Assembly (NCBI RefSeq): GCF_018448925.1
Contig: NZ_RCWE01000003.1
Coordinates: 124,001-188,000 of the forward strand
DNA from: Photorhabdus akhurstii
Lineage (GTDB): Bacteria; Pseudomonadota; Gammaproteobacteria; Enterobacterales; Enterobacteriaceae
DNA: 64,000 nt
Direction: 5' to 3'
Shown here: positions 42,762 through 52,761 of the stretch, piece by piece
Numbering within the stretch: the stretch's first letter is position 1
Layout: each line of letters opens with the position of its first letter
Program-made: the position numbers and the translations under genes
The notes under the pieces: model-generated
Databases searched by the model: none
Seen by the model: only the letters and a program-made list of their open reading frames with translations
What the model was told of the DNA's origin: nothing

Positions 42762-45700
42762 ATGGATATCAATATGATGAGAAGTGACAATATGCCGATT
42801 GCCATTATCGGTATGGGTTGCCGTTTTCCTAGGGGCGTTAACTCCCCAGAAGAATTTTGGCAACTGTTGTGTGGTTCAAGTGACGCTATTACCCCAGTCC
42901 CCCCCGAACGTTGGTCAACTCAGGTTTATTATTCTCGGGATCGCAATCTACCAGGGCGAATGGTGGCGCGAGAAGGAGGGTTTATCACTGATATAGCCGG
43001 TTTTGATGCAGCGGCGTTTAGTATCAGTAGCGCAGAAGCGCCTTTTATTGATCCACAACATCGTCTGATGTTGCAGGTAACTTGGGAAGCGCTGGAGCGA
43101 GCGAGAATACCACCAAAATCGTTGGCGGGTCAGGCGGTTGGTGTCTATATTGGCGCTTTCACTCATGATTATTTGCACCTGCAATTTACTGATTTGCGTC
43201 AGATGACGGGCTATACCTCAACTGGCACAATGGGAACCATGTTGTCAAACCGTATTTCCCATGCGTTTGATTTTCAAGGGCCATCTTTGACCATCGATAG
43301 CGCCTGTTCATCGTCCTTATTGGCGATACATTTGGCTTGTGACAGTTTACGGCGGGGAGAGTCACAATTGGCGCTGGCAGGCGGCAGTCAGTTAATGCTG
43401 ATCCCTGATTTTTCGATAGTGGAAAGCCGTACTGGTTTTCTGTCACTGACCAATCGTTGTCACAGCTTTTCAGCTAACGCTGATGGTTATGTGCGTAGTG
43501 AGGGGGTGGGCGCTGTTTTGCTGAAACCCTTGAGTGCGGCTTTACAGGATGGCGATCCCATCTTGGCAGTGATCCACGGTTCGGCCGCAAATCAGGATGG
43601 CCGTACTGCCACGATGACCCAACCAAGCGGCACAGCACAGCAGCGGGTGATTCGAGCAGCTTGCGCTCAGGCGGGGATTTCGCCGGAAGAGATTGATTAT
43701 ATTGAAGCTCATGGTACTGGAACGGCGGTCGGTGATCCGATAGAAGCAGAAGCTTTGGGGCTGGTATGTCGTCCAGAACCGACAGATCGCCCATTACTGA
43801 TCGGTGCGTGTAAATCCGTGATTGGTCATACAGAAGCCGCGGCGGGCATTGCCGGATTGATTAAAGCGGTATTATGTTTACAGCGAAGGCAAGTGCCGGG
43901 CAATTTACATGCCGATCCGCCTAACCCCTATATCCGTTTTGCGGAATTAGGATTGCAGGTTCCACGACAGTTAACGTCATTGCCTAAAGGTAGAGTTGTC
44001 GCGGGAGTGAATTCTTTTGGTTTTGGCGGGACGAATGTCCATGTGGTATTGAGTAATTATGTGGCCCCTTGCGTACAACTTCGCGAAACCGAAGGGCAGG
44101 CTTTTATGTTGCCATTATCTGCCCAATCTGAGTTTTCCCTGACACAACAAGCACAGCGTATTGCCGATTTACTACAGCAGCAGCCAGAGATTGCCCTTGA
44201 TGATCTATGTTACAGTTTAGCGATAACTCGTCACCGTTTCCCGCTGCGTAAAGCCATAATATTTAGTGATCGAAAACAGTTGCAACAACAGTTAACGCAT
44301 CTGAGTCTGTCGCCGAAGCATAATAATAGAAAGGTAGATCACTTGGCTTGGGTGTTTCCTGGTGTTGGCGGTGAAGGGTGGCAGGAGGTGGCAACTTGGT
44401 TTCAGTTATTTCCTGCATTTGCCGAGCAATTCAGGCGTTGCGAAGCTATTTGGGCTGAGTTTTCTGCGCCGTCTCTACGTGCTGCATTACTGGTTACTGA
44501 CGATTTAATGGCGCCGCCGGTGCAGTTTGCGGTACAAATATCTATGGTCGCTCAGTTGCAGCAGTGGGGATTTAGGCCAGCGGCATTGCTTGGTCATAGT
44601 ACCGGTGAAATGGCGGCTTGTTATCTGGCGGGAATTTATGATCTGACTCAGGCATTGACACTTTTGTATCATCGTTATTACCGCTATCGTGATCTGCAAA
44701 GCGCGTTGGATCAGAAGGGCGGATTGTTGATGGTAGCGGCTACGGTGGAACAGATACAGCCCTATTTGTCTGCCCATGATGTTGATCCCGCAGTCGTGAT
44801 TGCTGGAAGAAACAGCGCCAATAGTTGTCTGTTATCGGGTCCTGTAAGCGGATTAACTGCCATTTCCCATCGTTTAAAACATCATCGTATCGCCAGTAGC
44901 CACATTAACTATGGTATTGCTGCCCATTCTCCATTGCTGGAACCACTCCGAGCAGGGTTAATTGCCGATGCTGCGACTATTCCGGCCTCAAAACCCTTAT
45001 TACCTGTGTTCTCATCAGTCACAGGGAAGAAAATTAATGATAAGTTGGGTCCTGAGCATTGGGCTGACAATATGATCGAACCCTTTCGTTTTGATGATGC
45101 GATGGAAAATATGCTGAAAGCAGGTTTCCACCATTTCCTTGAAATTTCACCCACATCCCTGTTGAGCGGTGGATTGCAGGATTGGAGTAAACCTTATCGC
45201 GGCCAGGTGTTTGCTTGTCGAACAGGGCAGAGCTGGTCACAGCTATTGGGCCAATTATTTGAAGCCGGTATTGAGCCTGATTGGCGGACTATAACGCCTA
45301 TGGCTCATTTAATCGATCTGCCAACGTATCCCTGGCATCAGCAATCTTATTGGCATGAACCGAAAATCAGCCGCCGCCACCGGCTGCGCAAGTCGAGCGG
45401 TGTGTTATTGGGCGAAGCACAGCCAGGTAGCGAGAGTTGGCAGGCTGAATTGGTTGTTGAGCAGGCGCCTTGGCTACTCGATCATGTCGTCATGGGAAAT
45501 GCGATGTTTCCTGCTGCCGGCTATATCGAAGTCATGTTAACCGCGGCGCGTATCTGCTTTCCGGGTGTTGGATTGGCGCTGAATAATATTGTGTTGCAAT
45601 CGGCTTTACTGCTGGAACCCGGCATGGAGTTCAGGCTAAAAACCCGCTTGGATCGTCAGCGAATGGAAGTGCAAGTATACACTGCCAATAATCTGGATGA

Positions 45701-47978
45701 AGATACCCAATACCAATTTGCAGCCAGTGCACAAGTGAACATTGTTGTACCGGGCGCGACTGCCTGTGTTATCCCATCATTAGTTGTAAATGATCGCTAT
45801 CTTGGTACGCAGAATCAGGAGGCTCAGGAGGCGTTGTGTCAGGGGGAATTGTATCAGAAAGAATTATATCAGAAGGAATTGTATCAGGCGTTTCAACACC
45901 TGCATTTTAGTTATAGCGGGGTATTTCGTACTCTGTGTCAGGCGATTATCGGTGAAAAGGAGACAATCTGTGATATTGAGTTGCCACCTACGCCAGAGGG
46001 AATGAATTTCCACCCGGCGGCTTTGGATGGCATTTTCCAGTCATTGCTGGCGATTCAGTCTGTTGGCGTTAATGCTCCAATCCCTGCTAGCGATTTCCGT
46101 ATTCCGGTAACTATTCGACATCTACGCATTAACGGTAAACTATCCGGCCGAGTGAGAGCCTATGCTCGAATGACTGAGCAGACACAACAACAGTGGCTTG
46201 GTGATATCGATGTATACACTGACCGCGGCATACTGATTTGCCAAATCAAAGGATTTTGCGTTCAGCTTGTCAGTAACAGGAAAAGCGATTTATTGCCAGT
46301 ACCTCACAATCTGGTGATAGGTCAACCCCTGTGGCGTGAAGTGCCTTCTTGCCCATTGCTAGCGCCTTTAGCACCATGTTTAGCACGATGGGCTATTTTT
46401 GGCGATGAAACTGTGTTGGCAGAGGAATTGGCGAGTGAATTGCAACGGCGTGGTGGATATGCCTATCTACGTTCCGGCCTGCCTGACAGTGAGCAGAAAG
46501 TTCAGGAGTTGGTTGATACTCTTCCTTCTGAGGTTGAAAGGATACTGATCCTCTGGCCGTTACATAATCCACGCAAGACCTATCATGCTTTGATCTATTT
46601 GTGTGCGGCATTGGCAGAACGAGCGGTGAAACCACGCCTGTGGGTCATAACTCGATATGCTCATCAGGTGACTGAACAAGATCTGCCTGATCCGTTTGCT
46701 GCGGCATTATGGGGAATGATGCGGGTTATCGGTCAACAGGAAGCGACTTCACTCTGGGGAGGGTTGTTGGATATTGACAGTACTACTGCGCCAGCCCAGT
46801 GGTGGAATGCATTATTAACGGATGATGGTGAGGATCAATTAGCTCTGCGTCGTGATCAACGCTATGCGCTACGTCTTGTGCCGTTGCCAGAAATGCCGCC
46901 ATTGTTGCCGTTGGCGCATTTTCGTCCAGACGGCAGCTATTTGCTGACGGGCGCTTTCGGGGGAATGGGACGTCAGTTGATTTCCTGGATGGTGAAGCGT
47001 GGTGCTCGTCATTTGTTGTTGATCGGTCGTTGTCATACGCTTGAGACGGATGATCAGATGTTACTGGAAATGCTACGTCAACAGGGGATTGAAGCAGAAT
47101 ATCTGCCGGTTGATCTGGGTGATGTAAAAATGACTAATAATTGTCTGGCTCAGTATCGGCAACGGGCCAGTCAGCCGTTACGAGGCGTAATTCATTGTGC
47201 CGCGCATGTTGAAGCTCAAGGATATCGTGAACTGAGTACTCAGGCTTTCGATAGAGTCTTTGCCGCTAAAGCACTTTCTGCCTGGACACTGCATCAGGCA
47301 TTAGCTGATGCGCCGTTAGAGCATTTCGTTATGTTTTCCTCAATAAGCTCATTATTGTCTTTGCCGGGTATGGGATCTTATGCAGCCGCAAATGCCATGC
47401 TGGACAGCTTGGCCTATTTGCGGCGTCAGCAAGGTTTACCTGCGTTGAGCCTTAACTGGGGGCCGTGGAAAGCAGGTATTGCTTTACGAGATAGTCGCAT
47501 GCTCCCGGTGTCCGAAGACAATGGGCTGCCGCTATTTAGCTTAGAGGAGGGGTTAGCCACGTTAGAGCGTCTGTTTGCCCGCATTGAGCCGCAACTGGTG
47601 CCGTTCTTGGCTGATTGGTCAGTGTTACTCTCCGGTCCAATGCGCCATCTGGCATTATTTCGTGATATTCAGCAGGAAAGCGTAGCTCAGGCTTTACCAG
47701 CAGACAGGGGGCTTGAGGCCAATAACTTGGATGATGTTATCAGTTTATTACAGGCTTTCTGCGGTGAGATTGTTGGGACGAAAGCTGAGGTTTTTCATCC
47801 GGATCAACCACTGACTGACAATGGTATTGATTCGCTGAATGGGGTGATGTTGGTGCAAAAAATTAACAAACAGTTACGCGTGGATATTCCATTGGAATTG
47901 TTGTTGAACAATAAGCCACTGTCGGAACTTGCATCGTTGATTACGTATCGATTGCAAGTTAAGTTAATTGCGAAGTAG
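42762..47978 (+). CDS. Single-module type I polyketide synthase (KS-AT-DH-KR-ACP)
   Basis: 1738 residues. KS: active Cys 182 (DSACSSSLLA), EAHGTGTAVGDP, GHTEAAAG. AT: Ser 613 (LLGHSTGEMAA); the specificity region reads YGIAAHSP, neither the usual HAFH (malonyl) nor YASH (methylmalonyl). DH: His 908 (HVVMGNAMFPAAGY) and Asp 1089 (PAALDGIFQSL). KR: TGAFGGMG near 1397, Tyr 1540, then NWGPW. ACP: Ser 1691 (NGIDSLNG). There is no ER, methyltransferase or thioesterase. Such a protein could act iteratively or supply a short unsaturated acyl chain. It is flanked by Gly-rich paralogues, with no PPTase or release enzyme nearby. Confidence 0.9.
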   Translation: MDINMMRSDNMPIAIIGMGCRFPRGVNSPEEFWQLLCGSSDAITPVPPERWSTQVYYSRDRNLPGRMVAREGGFITDIAGFDAAAFSISSAEAPFIDPQHRLMLQVTWEALERARIPPKSLAGQAVGVYIGAFTHDYLHLQFTDLRQMTGYTSTGTMGTMLSNRISHAFDFQGPSLTIDSACSSSLLAIHLACDSLRRGESQLALAGGSQLMLIPDFSIVESRTGFLSLTNRCHSFSANADGYVRSEGVGAVLLKPLSAALQDGDPILAVIHGSAANQDGRTATMTQPSGTAQQRVIRAACAQAGISPEEIDYIEAHGTGTAVGDPIEAEALGLVCRPEPTDRPLLIGACKSVIGHTEAAAGIAGLIKAVLCLQRRQVPGNLHADPPNPYIRFAELGLQVPRQLTSLPKGRVVAGVNSFGFGGTNVHVVLSNYVAPCVQLRETEGQAFMLPLSAQSEFSLTQQAQRIADLLQQQPEIALDDLCYSLAITRHRFPLRKAIIFSDRKQLQQQLTHLSLSPKHNNRKVDHLAWVFPGVGGEGWQEVATWFQLFPAFAEQFRRCEAIWAEFSAPSLRAALLVTDDLMAPPVQFAVQISMVAQLQQWGFRPAALLGHSTGEMAACYLAGIYDLTQALTLLYHRYYRYRDLQSALDQKGGLLMVAATVEQIQPYLSAHDVDPAVVIAGRNSANSCLLSGPVSGLTAISHRLKHHRIASSHINYGIAAHSPLLEPLRAGLIADAATIPASKPLLPVFSSVTGKKINDKLGPEHWADNMIEPFRFDDAMENMLKAGFHHFLEISPTSLLSGGLQDWSKPYRGQVFACRTGQSWSQLLGQLFEAGIEPDWRTITPMAHLIDLPTYPWHQQSYWHEPKISRRHRLRKSSGVLLGEAQPGSESWQAELVVEQAPWLLDHVVMGNAMFPAAGYIEVMLTAARICFPGVGLALNNIVLQSALLLEPGMEFRLKTRLDRQRMEVQVYTANNLDEDTQYQFAASAQVNIVVPGATACVIPSLVVNDRYLGTQNQEAQEALCQGELYQKELYQKELYQAFQHLHFSYSGVFRTLCQAIIGEKETICDIELPPTPEGMNFHPAALDGIFQSLLAIQSVGVNAPIPASDFRIPVTIRHLRINGKLSGRVRAYARMTEQTQQQWLGDIDVYTDRGILICQIKGFCVQLVSNRKSDLLPVPHNLVIGQPLWREVPSCPLLAPLAPCLARWAIFGDETVLAEELASELQRRGGYAYLRSGLPDSEQKVQELVDTLPSEVERILILWPLHNPRKTYHALIYLCAALAERAVKPRLWVITRYAHQVTEQDLPDPFAAALWGMMRVIGQQEATSLWGGLLDIDSTTAPAQWWNALLTDDGEDQLALRRDQRYALRLVPLPEMPPLLPLAHFRPDGSYLLTGAFGGMGRQLISWMVKRGARHLLLIGRCHTLETDDQMLLEMLRQQGIEAEYLPVDLGDVKMTNNCLAQYRQRASQPLRGVIHCAAHVEAQGYRELSTQAFDRVFAAKALSAWTLHQALADAPLEHFVMFSSISSLLSLPGMGSYAAANAMLDSLAYLRRQQGLPALSLNWGPWKAGIALRDSRMLPVSEDNGLPLFSLEEGLATLERLFARIEPQLVPFLADWSVLLSGPMRHLALFRDIQQESVAQALPADRGLEANNLDDVISLLQAFCGEIVGTKAEVFHPDQPLTDNGIDSLNGVMLVQKINKQLRVDIPLELLLNNKPLSELASLITYRLQVKLIAK

Positions 47979-48002
47979 GAATAACCTGAGTCAAAGTATT
48001 TT

Positions 48003-48026
48003 CTGAAAGCCCGATAGGGCTTTCAG
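48003..48026 (+). terminator. Terminator after the PKS
   Basis: CTGAAAGCCC (48003-48012) pairs perfectly with GGGCTTTCAG (48017-48026), 4-nt loop, followed by GTTGTTGATTTTTA; 25 nt after the PKS stop. Confidence 0.8.
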
Positions 48027-48317
48027 GTTGTTGATTTTTAAAGCTTCGACTATCACTGCCGAGTTTTTACCAATGATAAAATAGATAAGAAGAGACGTTT
48101 TTTATCTGTCAGTGTGGCTTTAAAATCTGGAAAAATAGTCTGATATTAGAAGAGAAAACATCAGGAAAAACGGGTTTTACATGACAGAGTTATTTACAGA
48201 TTCTTTGTGATTTTTGAAAAATAAAATTATGCTCATTGTTTTTATTTGTATTTTATAATAATACCCCATGAGATAAATATAAAATTGAAATTTTTAATTA
48301 GTATCTATTAAGGGGTA

Positions 48318-48689
48318 GTGATATATCACGGAGATATTCGTCATAATTAATGGAAAAAGTGGTGAATTATATTAATATTTTAAATTGTGTAATTTAAATT
48401 TCATATTTAAATTGACTTCCGTAAGTGAATAAATATTTACCTAATTAATTCTCGTCGTAATTATTTTTCTGGCCTGCATGTTGTTGGAAGTGGCTATATC
48501 CTTTGTCAGAAAAAATCGATGTTTTCACTCTGGCTAATATGGTGATTAGTCAGGGGAAAAATTCTGACTATTCGCTATTTAGTGACATAACCGGTAGTGA
48601 TAGTAGTAGAGATTTGGGAACTTGGTCAGATGGGTAATTGATATACGAAGTTATTCTAACTGTATAGACTTAAACTTAGGAGAATTTTC
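48318..48689 (+). promoter_or_regulatory. Leader of Gly-rich paralogue 4
   Basis: Perfect palindrome GTGATATATCAC (48318-48329). Stem-loop 1 is TTTTTCTGGC (48464-48473) / GTCAGAAAAA (48505-48514... one G-U pair). Stem-loop 2 is GGCTAAT / ATTAGTC (one G-U pair). TAGGAG lies before ATG 48690. Palindrome end to ATG is 361 nt. Confidence 0.65.
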
Positions 48690-50015
48690 ATGGAAAAAAT
48701 AAGAACGGTTGCTGAAACGTTAGCAATATTACATCAATATCACCATCCGGTTGGTCTGGAACGACAGCCAAAGCAACTTAAGACCGCCGACTTTGACGGG
48801 CCGGTAATATTTTCTAACGATCCGGAAACGGCTACTGTGCCGCCGGCATTTTTTACAATACAAACGATACAAGAGCTGAAAGCACTTGGCGGTGTACCTG
48901 ACAGTCGGTATGGTCCTGGAAAAATGGAACCCTATCATCCGTTACCTGAACCGTTTTCTGCTGAACGTCTGGCAAACGTCTCGGCTAATCATATTGATTT
49001 ATGCAAAGCCTTTCGCGCCTATATCTATGGTGATTCTGCTTTGGTCAAAGATTATGAAGAAATGCTAAATGCTAAGCGTTTTCCGATGAAAGTTGCGTTT
49101 TACAATGGTGAAGAGATCACTGTTTCTGCAAGTAATCCATTGATTATTAAAGATAAAGAACAATGTGGCGAACTGGTTGTCTTGGTGTACGACCAGATAA
49201 CCGTTGAACCGGAAGGCAAAGTAATTTGCTACACCAATGGCAGGATTGAAGCGAATGTCATTCAAGGGCTTGGAGGCGGGCCGCTGCACTTTGTCCATAA
49301 AGGGCGAGATGGAGAAATGGGTGCTCCTGGCGCGGCTGGAAATAGCGGAACGAATGGCATTGATGGTTTACCTGGTCGTAAGAAAAAAGATACCTGTGTA
49401 ACTCCCCCTACACCGGGTACCGATGGAACTGAAGGTTCTCCGGGAACGAAAGGATCGGATGGAGAACCAGGTGGAGTAGCGGAGAAATTAAGTGTCACAA
49501 CTGCTCATCTGGATGGAGAGGTATATTTGGTGTCTGAAGGAGGGGCTGGGGGAAATGGAGGGGGTGGCGGTGATGGTGGCGGTGGGGGGAACGGTGGAGA
49601 TGGAGGCTTTTGTTATAATGGTGCCGATGGGGATTGTTCTGGTGGTCATAGTTATGTTACTACGGACCCACGTTATTTTTCTGGGAATGGGGGGGATGGA
49701 GCAAATGGAGGGGCGGGCGGGAATGGAGGTAATGGGGGGAATGGTGGAGATGGGGGTGACATAGAGTGTAACTATTCTACTGGTAATCCAAACATGAGTT
49801 ATTGGTCAACAGCAGGTTTGCCAGGGGCTGGTGGTAGAGCGGGAAGGGGAGGGAAAGGCGGTGATGGTGGTTCTGCGTGGTGTGATATGAAGGATAGAAT
49901 TAGAAACTTAAATTGTTCTGGAATTCCTGGTAAAAAGGGGATTAATGGAGAGTCAGGGAGGCCAGGGATGCAAGGAAAGGGGGGGCGGATATATATCAAT
50001 GGCAAATTACGTTGA
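48690..50015 (+). CDS. Gly-rich repeat protein, paralogue 4
   Basis: 441 residues from ATG 48690 (TAGGAG). N-terminal domain VGLERQPKQLKTADFDGPVI, YHPLPEPFSAERLANVSANH, DQITVEPEGKVICYTNGRIE. The tail starts collagen-like (GEMGAPGAAGNSGTNGIDGL, TPGTDGTEGSPGTKGSDGEP) then GGxGG runs. It carries more Cys than paralogues 1-3 (GFCYNGADGDCSGG, IECNYSTG, NLNCSGIPG). It ends GGRIYINGKLR. The extra Cys might cross-link if exported, but no signal peptide is visible. Confidence 0.75.
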   Translation: MEKIRTVAETLAILHQYHHPVGLERQPKQLKTADFDGPVIFSNDPETATVPPAFFTIQTIQELKALGGVPDSRYGPGKMEPYHPLPEPFSAERLANVSANHIDLCKAFRAYIYGDSALVKDYEEMLNAKRFPMKVAFYNGEEITVSASNPLIIKDKEQCGELVVLVYDQITVEPEGKVICYTNGRIEANVIQGLGGGPLHFVHKGRDGEMGAPGAAGNSGTNGIDGLPGRKKKDTCVTPPTPGTDGTEGSPGTKGSDGEPGGVAEKLSVTTAHLDGEVYLVSEGGAGGNGGGGGDGGGGGNGGDGGFCYNGADGDCSGGHSYVTTDPRYFSGNGGDGANGGAGGNGGNGGNGGDGGDIECNYSTGNPNMSYWSTAGLPGAGGRAGRGGKGGDGGSAWCDMKDRIRNLNCSGIPGKKGINGESGRPGMQGKGGRIYINGKLR

Positions 50016-50112
50016 AGGAAAATTATGTTGAACGTTCCGTTTTCTAAACATAAACTGTTTGGAAACGATAAATATAAAATCGAAATTTTCAATTGGCATC
50101 TATTAAAAGGTA

Positions 50113-50483
50113 GTGATATATCACGGAAATATTTTCTATAATTAATGGAAGAAATGGTAATTTACATTAATATTTTAAATTGATAAATTCCAATATTGTA
50201 TCTAATGACTTTCTGTAAAGTAAATAAATATTTACCTAATTAATTCTCGTCGCAATTATTTTTCTGGCCTGCCGGTTGTTGAAATGGTTATACCCTTTGT
50301 CAGAAAAAATCGATGTTTTTGCTCCGGCTAATCTGATGATTAGTCAGGGGCAAAATTCTGACTATTAGCTATTTAGTGACATAACCGGTAGTGATAGTAG
50401 TAGAGATTTGGAAACTTGGTCAGATGGATAATTGATATATGAAGTTATTCTAAACGTATAAATTTAAACTTAGGAGAATTTTC
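50113..50483 (+). promoter_or_regulatory. Leader of Gly-rich paralogue 5
   Basis: Palindrome GTGATATATCAC (50113-50124), stem-loop 1 TTTTTCTGGC (50259-50268) / GTCAGAAAAA (50299-50308, G-U kept), stem-loop 2 GGCTAAT / ATTAGTC, TAGGAG before ATG 50484. Palindrome end to ATG is 360 nt. This leader starts almost at the end of paralogue 4, which shows that it is self-contained. Confidence 0.65.
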
Positions 50484-51806
50484 ATGGAAAAAATAAGAAC
50501 GGTTGCTGAGACGTTGGCAATATTACATCAATATCATCATCCGTTTGGTCTGGAACGACAGCTAAAGCAGCTTAAGACCGCCGACTTTGACGGGCCGGTA
50601 ATATTTTCTAACGATCTGGAAACGGCCACTGTGCCGCCTGCATTTTTTACAGTGCAAACGATACAAGAGCTGAAAGCACTCAACGGTGTGCCTGATAATC
50701 AGTATAGCTCTGGAAAAATGGAATCCCATCATCCGTTACCTGAACCATTTTCTGCTGAACGGCTGGCAAATGCCCCTGATAATCATATTGATTTGTGCAA
50801 AGCCTTTAGTGCTTATATCTATGGTGATTCTGCTTTGGTGAAAGATTATGAAGAAATGCTCAATGCTAAACGTTTTCCGATGAAAGTTGCGTTCTACAGT
50901 GGCGACGAGATCACGATAAGCAAAGATAATCCGTTGATTATCAGAGATAAAGATCACAGCGGCAAACTGGTTGTCTTGGTGTATGACAAGATAACTATTG
51001 AACCGGAAGGTGAAGTGATTTGCTACACCAATGGCAGGATTGAAGCGAATGTCATTCAAGGGAACTCGTATCACTTTACCAATACAGCGGACTATGGAAA
51101 AGATGGTGCTGCTGGTACAGATGGAAACAGTGGAGCTGATGGCGCTAAGGGTAATCCTGGTATTCAGAATAAACATGAGTGTACAACGGACGCAGCACCA
51201 GGCTCTGATGGAACTAACGGTTCTTCGGGAGCGCGGGGAGCAGATGGTGAGCCTGGTAAAGCGGGGGAGAAACTAACTATCGCATGCCCTTATGTGAGAG
51301 GTACAGTAAATTTGTGGTCGGCGGGAGGTAATGGGGGTAATGGTGGTGATGGCGGTCATGGAGGTAATGGTGGTAAGGGAGGAGACGGGGGTTATGGTAG
51401 TGTTGATAAGGCTGTTGGTGATCATCATGATTATAATACTACTACCTCTCTGTGTAAGTCTGGGAACGGAGGGAAAGGAGGAGATGGAGGCGATGGAGGG
51501 GATGGGGGGAATGGAGGTCATAGTGGGGATGGGGGGGACATATATTTTAGCTATTCCGAAGGCAATCCGCTCATTAAATGTTTAGCATCACCAGGTATTC
51601 CGGGAGCTGGTGGTCATCCGGGAATGAGAGGGAAAGGTGGTGATGGTGGCTCTACATTGACTAACTCTGGGGGTGGAGGTACAACGTCGAGTATTACCGG
51701 AGAATTTGGTCAAGCGGGTACTGATGGAAAGCGGGGAGAGCCAGGAGAGCAAAAAGGAAATGTGGGGCGGATCTATGTTAACGGTAAATTGCAAGATAGC
51801 CAATAA
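50484..51806 (+). CDS. Gly-rich repeat protein, paralogue 5
   Basis: 440 residues from ATG 50484. Very close to paralogue 6 in the N-terminal domain (FYSGDEITISKDNPLIIRDK, ALNGVPDNQYSSGKMESHHP). The tail is GKDGAAGTDGNSGADGAKGN, an insert KLTIACPYVRGTVNLWSAGG, GGNGGDGGHGG runs, a His/Tyr/Thr-rich break (GDHHDYNTTTSLC), then GAGGHPGMRGKGGDGG. It ends GRIYVNGKLQDSQ. Confidence 0.75.
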   Translation: MEKIRTVAETLAILHQYHHPFGLERQLKQLKTADFDGPVIFSNDLETATVPPAFFTVQTIQELKALNGVPDNQYSSGKMESHHPLPEPFSAERLANAPDNHIDLCKAFSAYIYGDSALVKDYEEMLNAKRFPMKVAFYSGDEITISKDNPLIIRDKDHSGKLVVLVYDKITIEPEGEVICYTNGRIEANVIQGNSYHFTNTADYGKDGAAGTDGNSGADGAKGNPGIQNKHECTTDAAPGSDGTNGSSGARGADGEPGKAGEKLTIACPYVRGTVNLWSAGGNGGNGGDGGHGGNGGKGGDGGYGSVDKAVGDHHDYNTTTSLCKSGNGGKGGDGGDGGDGGNGGHSGDGGDIYFSYSEGNPLIKCLASPGIPGAGGHPGMRGKGGDGGSTLTNSGGGGTTSSITGEFGQAGTDGKRGEPGEQKGNVGRIYVNGKLQDSQ

Positions 51807-52014
51807 AGAAAGTTTATTTCCGTTTCCTAAACATCAACTGTTTGGAAATGAGTGAGTTCGGGTTTTTTCGTCTGTATCGCATTAGTTTATTGGATATGGT
51901 GATATTTAAACTTGTTTTACTTAGAGAAAATTTATTGGCCAACAACACGCTATCTGAAATTTTCGATGATGCGAAAATACCCTGTTTTTTAAATAGGTTT
52001 ATCAGCAACCTGAT

Positions 52015-52039
52015 GTGTAGCCATTTCCAATGGCTACAC
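52015..52039 (+). terminator. Stem-loop downstream of paralogue 5
   Basis: GTGTAGCCATT (52015-52025) pairs perfectly with AATGGCTACAC (52029-52039), 3-nt loop. Related in sequence to the hairpins at 36176 and 38676. Confidence 0.65.
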
Positions 52040-52389
52040 TGTATCGGGATAATTATTGCTCCGAATCTATTGTTGATTCAGTTATTTTGATTTACTGTTT
52101 ATTTCACTAGGGCTATTTTATTGACCTTTTTGTTGGTCATTTTAGGCGTCTCTTTGTAAAGTGAGTTTTTTAAAAATTGGATTTTATTGGTGAAAGAATC
52201 TTTTTCTTGTAAAGAAGAATTATTTTCTATCTTTAATTTAAATTACATTCATAATTTCATTATTCAGTAATATCTGTAGGTTTATATTTTGCTGTGATTT
52301 TTTAAAATTAAAATAATATTATTATTTCCTAATAATACAATGAGGAAAATATAGAGTTGAAGTTTTTAATTAGCATCTGTTGAAAAGTA

Positions 52390-52761
52390 GTGATGTATCA
52401 CAGAAATATTTTCCATAATTAATGAAAAAAGTGGAGGTTTATATTAATATTTAAAATTGTGTAATTTAAATATTGCATCTAATTGTTTTCTGTAAAGTAA
52501 ATAAATACTTGCCTGATTAATTCTCATGGGAGTTATTTTTCTGGCCTGCCTGTTGTTGAGGTATCCATATTCTTTGCCAGAAAAAAATCGATGTTTTTGC
52601 CTTGGCTAATTTGGTGATTAGCCAGAGCGAAATTCTGACTATTAGCAATATTAGTGACATAACCGGTAGTGATAGTAGTAGGAACTTTTCAACTTGGTCA
52701 GATGGATAATTAATATATGAAGTTATTCTAAACGTATAAATTTAAACTTAGGAGAGTTCTC
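52390..52761 (+). promoter_or_regulatory. Leader of Gly-rich paralogue 6
   Basis: Palindrome GTGATGTATCAC (52390-52401), stem-loop 1 TTTTTCTGGC (52536-52545) / GCCAGAAAAA (52576-52585), stem-loop 2 GGCTAAT / ATTAGCC, TAGGAG before ATG 52762. Palindrome end to ATG is 361 nt. Confidence 0.65.

Noticed and set aside
49492-49764. Met/Gly-rich alternative frames within Gly-rich genes
   Set aside because: These frames (also at 51331, 53609, 42175 and on the minus strand) are frame shadows of the GGN repeat codons; they have no ribosome sites and no conserved starts.
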